Assembly: GCA_049966155.1 (NCBI GenBank)
Contig: JBMFVE010000001.1
Coordinates: 682,001 to 746,000, forward strand
DNA length: 64,000 bases
Origin: JBMFVE01 sp049966155
GTDB taxonomy: Bacteria > Bacteroidota > Ignavibacteria > Kryptoniales > JAKASW01
Direction: 5' to 3'
In this document: piece by piece, positions 62,201 to 64,000 of the stretch
How the letters are laid out: every line of letters starts with the position of its first letter
Position numbering within the stretch: the stretch's first letter is position 1
Position numbers and translations under genes: made by a program
The notes under the pieces: model-generated
Databases searched by the model: none
What the model saw: the letters and a program-made list of their open reading frames with translations, nothing else
Told to the model about the DNA's origin: nothing

Positions 62201-62606
62201 TCGAATCCACAAGTTGACCTGAAGAATTTCGTATTGATACCGTGTCCCCAGTGTTGACCAGAAAATATTCTGGAAGCGAGGAAACGATCATAACCGGGGA
62301 TGGAATCTCGGAATGATAGGAATAAATAGCAGCTGATCTGGTTATCACAACGTATGACCACGCATGAAGATAAAAATCTGTTACAGAAAGAGTGTATAAG
62401 ATTTTAGACTTGTTACCAATCATCCATCCTTTAAGATTCACGCTATCCGATGAGCAATTGTACAGTTCAATCCATTCGGGCTCTCCTCTGGAAGGAGCAT
62501 ACATCAGTTCACTAATTTTGACACCATCAGCATGGCTTTTACTGTACAATGCTGTCAGGATCGCAAATGAAACCAATATCCTACCAAAAATAAGCTTGGC
62601 TCCCAT
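59295..62606 (-). CDS. Large exported lamin-tail/CARDB repeat surface protein
   Basis: 1103 residues with a signal peptide. Four lamin-tail domains begin at about residues 30, 300, 570 and 830, each with an M-Y-A-P-x-x-G-E-x-E-W-I-E-L or related motif (E-I-M-Y-S-G-R-G-E-Y-F-E-L in the last); they are separated by CARDB-like adhesive domains (Y-D-I-Q-A-V-R-L, Y-D-L-S-I-G-S-I, Y-D-I-S-I-N-S-L). The end has N-P-F-S-P-D-G-D-G-Y-N-D-F-T-F and a FlgD-like Ig domain, usual for secreted or surface-anchored proteins of this group. It is probably extracellular and adhesive. Its stop overlaps the helicase start. Confidence 0.88.
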   Translation of the reverse strand: MGAKLIFGRILVSFAILTALYSKSHADGVKISELMYAPSRGEPEWIELYNCSSDSVNLKGWMIGNKSKILYTLSVTDFYLHAWSYVVITRSAAIYSYHSEIPSPVMIVSSLPEYFLVNTGDTVSIRNSSGQLVDSMFYSHAWGGGNGKSLERISFNVSSLMQSNWSTSVDSSGSTPGKKNSLAQSEYDIQAVRLKAVVFGGDTVEFNLTLRNLGTREASGYSVDFFADTSDSGNFFIRAGTFHSIAELLSGDSLTIKFSTMCSSVSRRAKAIVNFPPDENIANNSVVTDIVHCYNERDIVINEIMYAPSRGESEWIELFNPTDRFINLKGFTVGDNSSAKAIISSTDYIASPSSYVIVAHDTSFFSAHLKVTGKVFVTALPQLNNTGDAVVIKDESGKTIDSVAYEPSWGGDRGGRSLERINATGSSSDRKNFGTCSDVEGSTPNKINSISPTDYDLSIGSISVAPQIIRAGDSAFVSFYIVNRGNKVASESMVKIFYDLNSNLSIDRGEEIDSQKVPSILPSDSVRVNFIVMLPSQGPTTLGVLVVSPEDQRVSNNVAFLTLKAGVRKQSVVVNELMYAPKNAEQEWIELYNADAIPIDMSGFRISTRSASVTIGAKIVLDPGDYLVICKDSTVARFHRPVKNLVLQAVPSLHNDGDVVLLYDNGGSLLDSVSYLPVMGGATGKSLERIDYLSSANGVNWAESVDSTGATPGSVNSVAILPYDISINSLQIMPKIVDANIAASVVATIGNVGRNKMASFSFVLRVFKVGETEVISESSGSSEIILNPGDSVQLSHQILLPVSGVYRCMLTIKNPLDMRARNDTLSSLLFVRYAPQTVVINEIMYSGRGEYFELYGNSSAPIDLTGWSYRVNGRQNSLITKTRKEIMPGGYFVITSDTALCEEIADSSIANLDRSLSLRDEGGSIVILDSSGGIIDSVYYMPSWHNSDITLTRGRSLEKINPLLPSNEKSSWSSSVSPSGGTPGKKNSIFVERLRTSSDLKIEPNPFSPDGDGYNDFTFISYSFNAPYVRMRVRIFDMMGRCIAVPVDNVVLPASGNVVWNGRDESGRLVRFGIYVMYIEVAGPDGSIFGTYKKQVVVAKKMR
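61656..61694 (-). repeat. 39-base repeat inside the lamin-tail gene, copy 1
   Basis: This stretch encodes the M-Y-A-P-S-R-G-E-S-E-W-I-E-L part of the second lamin-tail domain and is 37/39 identical in DNA to 62466-62504. The DNA-level similarity suggests recent duplication of the domain. Confidence 0.7.
62466..62504 (-). repeat. 39-base repeat inside the lamin-tail gene, copy 2
   Basis: This stretch encodes the first lamin-tail domain's M-Y-A-P-S-R-G-E-P-E-W-I-E-L and differs from 61656-61694 by two bases. The third and fourth domains have diverged much more. Confidence 0.7.
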
Positions 62607-62721
62607 CGTGCACCTGTAGCAAATTTTTCGGTAATTTAAAAAATGACACCAAATCCATTAATGACAGAAAAAGATCAACATCCAACTTCAGATTTACAGA
62701 AAAAGCATCGATGCGTATTTA

Positions 62722-63984
62722 TTACGTTCTCAATGTGATATCCCGCCAAATGTTGATTCTGCCAATGAAATTACCTTGTACATCAACAAATGAGAACGAA
62801 CTAACTTCTACTATTTTACCATCAACTAATTCGACTTTTTCATCAAAAGAGGCATCACGTGTCTTAATGTCTTTTAAACTAATTCTTATAAAGCTTACAG
62901 GATCTTTCACCCTTTTTGAAGCATCTCTAATCACACTCTGATAGTTTTTTCCAATTAAATCAGCAGGGCTGGCAAAAGAGAAAATCCGGCAGTATTCAGA
63001 ATTAGCATACTCAACCTGACCAAACTCGTTTTCATAAATGATTCCTTCCTTCAAACTTTGAAGGATCGTATCAAGCTTTATATGCTCCCTCTCTTGATCC
63101 GCAGCATATCGTGCAAGACGGTCTTCCAATTCTTTTCTGTCTTCAATTGATACAAAAACAGTTTCTACGGCATCGGACCCACCATAGACAATCGGAACGG
63201 ATGTTGCGAGGACGTATAGACGTGCACCGTCTTTTTTGATAAACCTTTCTTCAACCAGCGGTGCCGTAATTTTGTATTTATAGACGTTTTCCATATACCT
63301 ATTAGTAATCTCAAGATCTTCTGGATGAATAAAAGATGAAACTGGATGTCCAACGATTTCTTCACCGCTGGTAAATCCAATTGCCTGCCCAGCAGCGTCA
63401 TTGGCTTTGACTATCCTGCCCTCACGGTGTATAAGAATCCCAACCGGCGCATTCTTAAACAATGTTTCAAATAGTTCCTTTTGAGCTGTCAATTCACTCA
63501 GGTCACGAATTATTCCAATAGCCGCAACTTTCCCTTCATACCTGATATGTGCAACGCTAATTTCAACCGGGATCCTTACGCCGGATTTTGTTAATGCAGT
63601 AAAAGCATATTGCTTTTCTACCTTCTCTCCTCTTTGAAATCGTTTTAATCGCTCTTCGAATAAGCCCTGACTTTCAGGTGCCACAAGGTCAAGAAAATTT
63701 TTTTGCTTCACTTCATCAAGAGTATACCCAAATAGTTCCCTGAACCTCTTATTTACATTAAGAATGCTGTTTCCAGATGATATATAAATCGCATCATTTG
63801 AGCCTTCAATTAACACTTCATACTGCTCACGAAGAGATGCTAATTGTTCTATATTTTTAAAATGCTGATGCTCCAGAGCATCCTTTCTGGCAGCAGAATA
63901 GTTAACAGTTAGTATAATCACAAGAAGGACAATTACTCCTACCGATAAAAAGATGGATCCCTTCATATAAGAGGTAACACTCAA
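62722..63984 (-). CDS. PAS-only signalling protein, N-terminus possibly beyond the window
   Basis: At least 420 residues. One membrane helix (about residues 11-27, after M-K-G-S-I-F-L), then three PAS domains (about 55-165, 170-285 and 310-420) with the usual L-F-G-Y-T-L-D-E-V and S-P-A-D-L-I-G-K-type motifs. It ends at I-W-R-D-I-T-L-R-T with two consecutive TAA stops; no histidine kinase, GGDEF or other output domain follows. The frame starts with TTG 63984 (or ATG 63966) and stays open to the edge, so an upstream sensor part could be missing. Confidence 0.75.
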   Translation of the reverse strand: MSVTSYMKGSIFLSVGVIVLLVIILTVNYSAARKDALEHQHFKNIEQLASLREQYEVLIEGSNDAIYISSGNSILNVNKRFRELFGYTLDEVKQKNFLDLVAPESQGLFEERLKRFQRGEKVEKQYAFTALTKSGVRIPVEISVAHIRYEGKVAAIGIIRDLSELTAQKELFETLFKNAPVGILIHREGRIVKANDAAGQAIGFTSGEEIVGHPVSSFIHPEDLEITNRYMENVYKYKITAPLVEERFIKKDGARLYVLATSVPIVYGGSDAVETVFVSIEDRKELEDRLARYAADQEREHIKLDTILQSLKEGIIYENEFGQVEYANSEYCRIFSFASPADLIGKNYQSVIRDASKRVKDPVSFIRISLKDIKTRDASFDEKVELVDGKIVEVSSFSFVDVQGNFIGRINIWRDITLRT

Positions 63985-64000
63985 TTCTACAGGATTTCTA

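Noticed and set aside
62607..62721. Frameshifted histidine kinase after the PAS domains
   Set aside because: Only 115 bases separate the PAS gene from the lamin-tail gene, far too few for a kinase domain.

Overview
The window reads as a stretch of chromosome from a Gram-negative, moderately AT-rich bacterium of the Bacteroidota/Chlorobiota/Ignavibacteriota group. The signs are a FecR anti-sigma factor beside an ECF sigma factor and a CarboxypepD_reg/STN receptor, lamin-tail/CARDB/FlgD-like surface proteins, an SLBB polysaccharide exporter, KdsB and a heptosyltransferase-type GT9 enzyme (lipopolysaccharide), and the gene pairings themselves. Many starts have strong Shine-Dalgarno sequences (AAGGAGG, AGGTGA) and several promoters look like ordinary sigma-70 sites, which fits Ignavibacteria/Chlorobi-like lineages better than typical Bacteroidia. 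The assignment is an inference. Sco1 and PCuAC copper-delivery proteins point to a CuA oxidase elsewhere, while a group 3b-type [NiFe] hydrogenase points to anaerobic redox balancing, so a facultative lifestyle is likely.

Layout. 1-2.4 kb: ECF sigma factor, FecR and TonB-receptor N-terminus, all minus strand; the sigma gene has an in-frame TGA and the receptor gene a frameshift. 2.5-3.8 kb: secreted C1 peptidase. 3.9-4.1 kb: tRNA-Gln(CUG) and tRNA-Glu(CUC). 4.2-5.6 kb: SigR/RpoE-like sigma factor with zinc anti-sigma factor. 5.8-7.5 kb: aldo/keto reductase and SGNH hydrolase. 7.7-11.1 kb: proteostasis group (Hsp20, an unknown helical protein, Lon). 11.3-17.7 kb, minus strand: GT9, GNAT, Rel, RuvX, MtgA, AlbA_2 protein. 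17.9-22.3 kb: sufBCD, a SufT-like DUF59 protein and an Rrf2 regulator. 22.4-27.0 kb, minus strand: nadK, thioredoxin-like, prmC, dtd, a degenerate peptidase-MA-like protein and a metalloenzyme. 27.1-30.5 kb, minus strand: oxidoreductase, secreted unknown, AlaA-like aminotransferase, class II aldolase. 30.8-36.0 kb: TetR, membrane-fusion protein, RND pump and a PII-like protein. 36.1-41.1 kb: MFS transporter (minus), then plsC, gatC, kdsB, pyrG. 41.2-44.6 kb, minus strand: methylmalonyl-CoA epimerase, uvrC, sco1, PCuAC. 44.7-46.4 kb: SLBB exporter; ssb opposite. 47.2-52.3 kb: hydrogenase operon (beta, cNMP-binding-like protein, gamma, delta, alpha, maturation protease). 52.3-56.2 kb, minus strand: secreted unknown, LytR_C, RsfS, ArgS, TPR protein. 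56.5-64 kb: DUF1858 protein, a UPF1-like helicase, a 1103-residue lamin-tail surface protein and a PAS-only signalling protein that may run off the window.

The points most worth following are the damaged sigma/FecR/receptor locus, the PII-like protein at the end of the RND efflux operon, the cNMP-binding-fold protein without a DNA-binding domain inside the hydrogenase operon, the unknown helical protein directly upstream of lon, and a repeated GACTATAAAATA element over the suf promoter that may be the Rrf2 operator. No stretch longer than 300 bases lacks a gene. No CRISPR array, insertion sequence, prophage or rRNA was seen.
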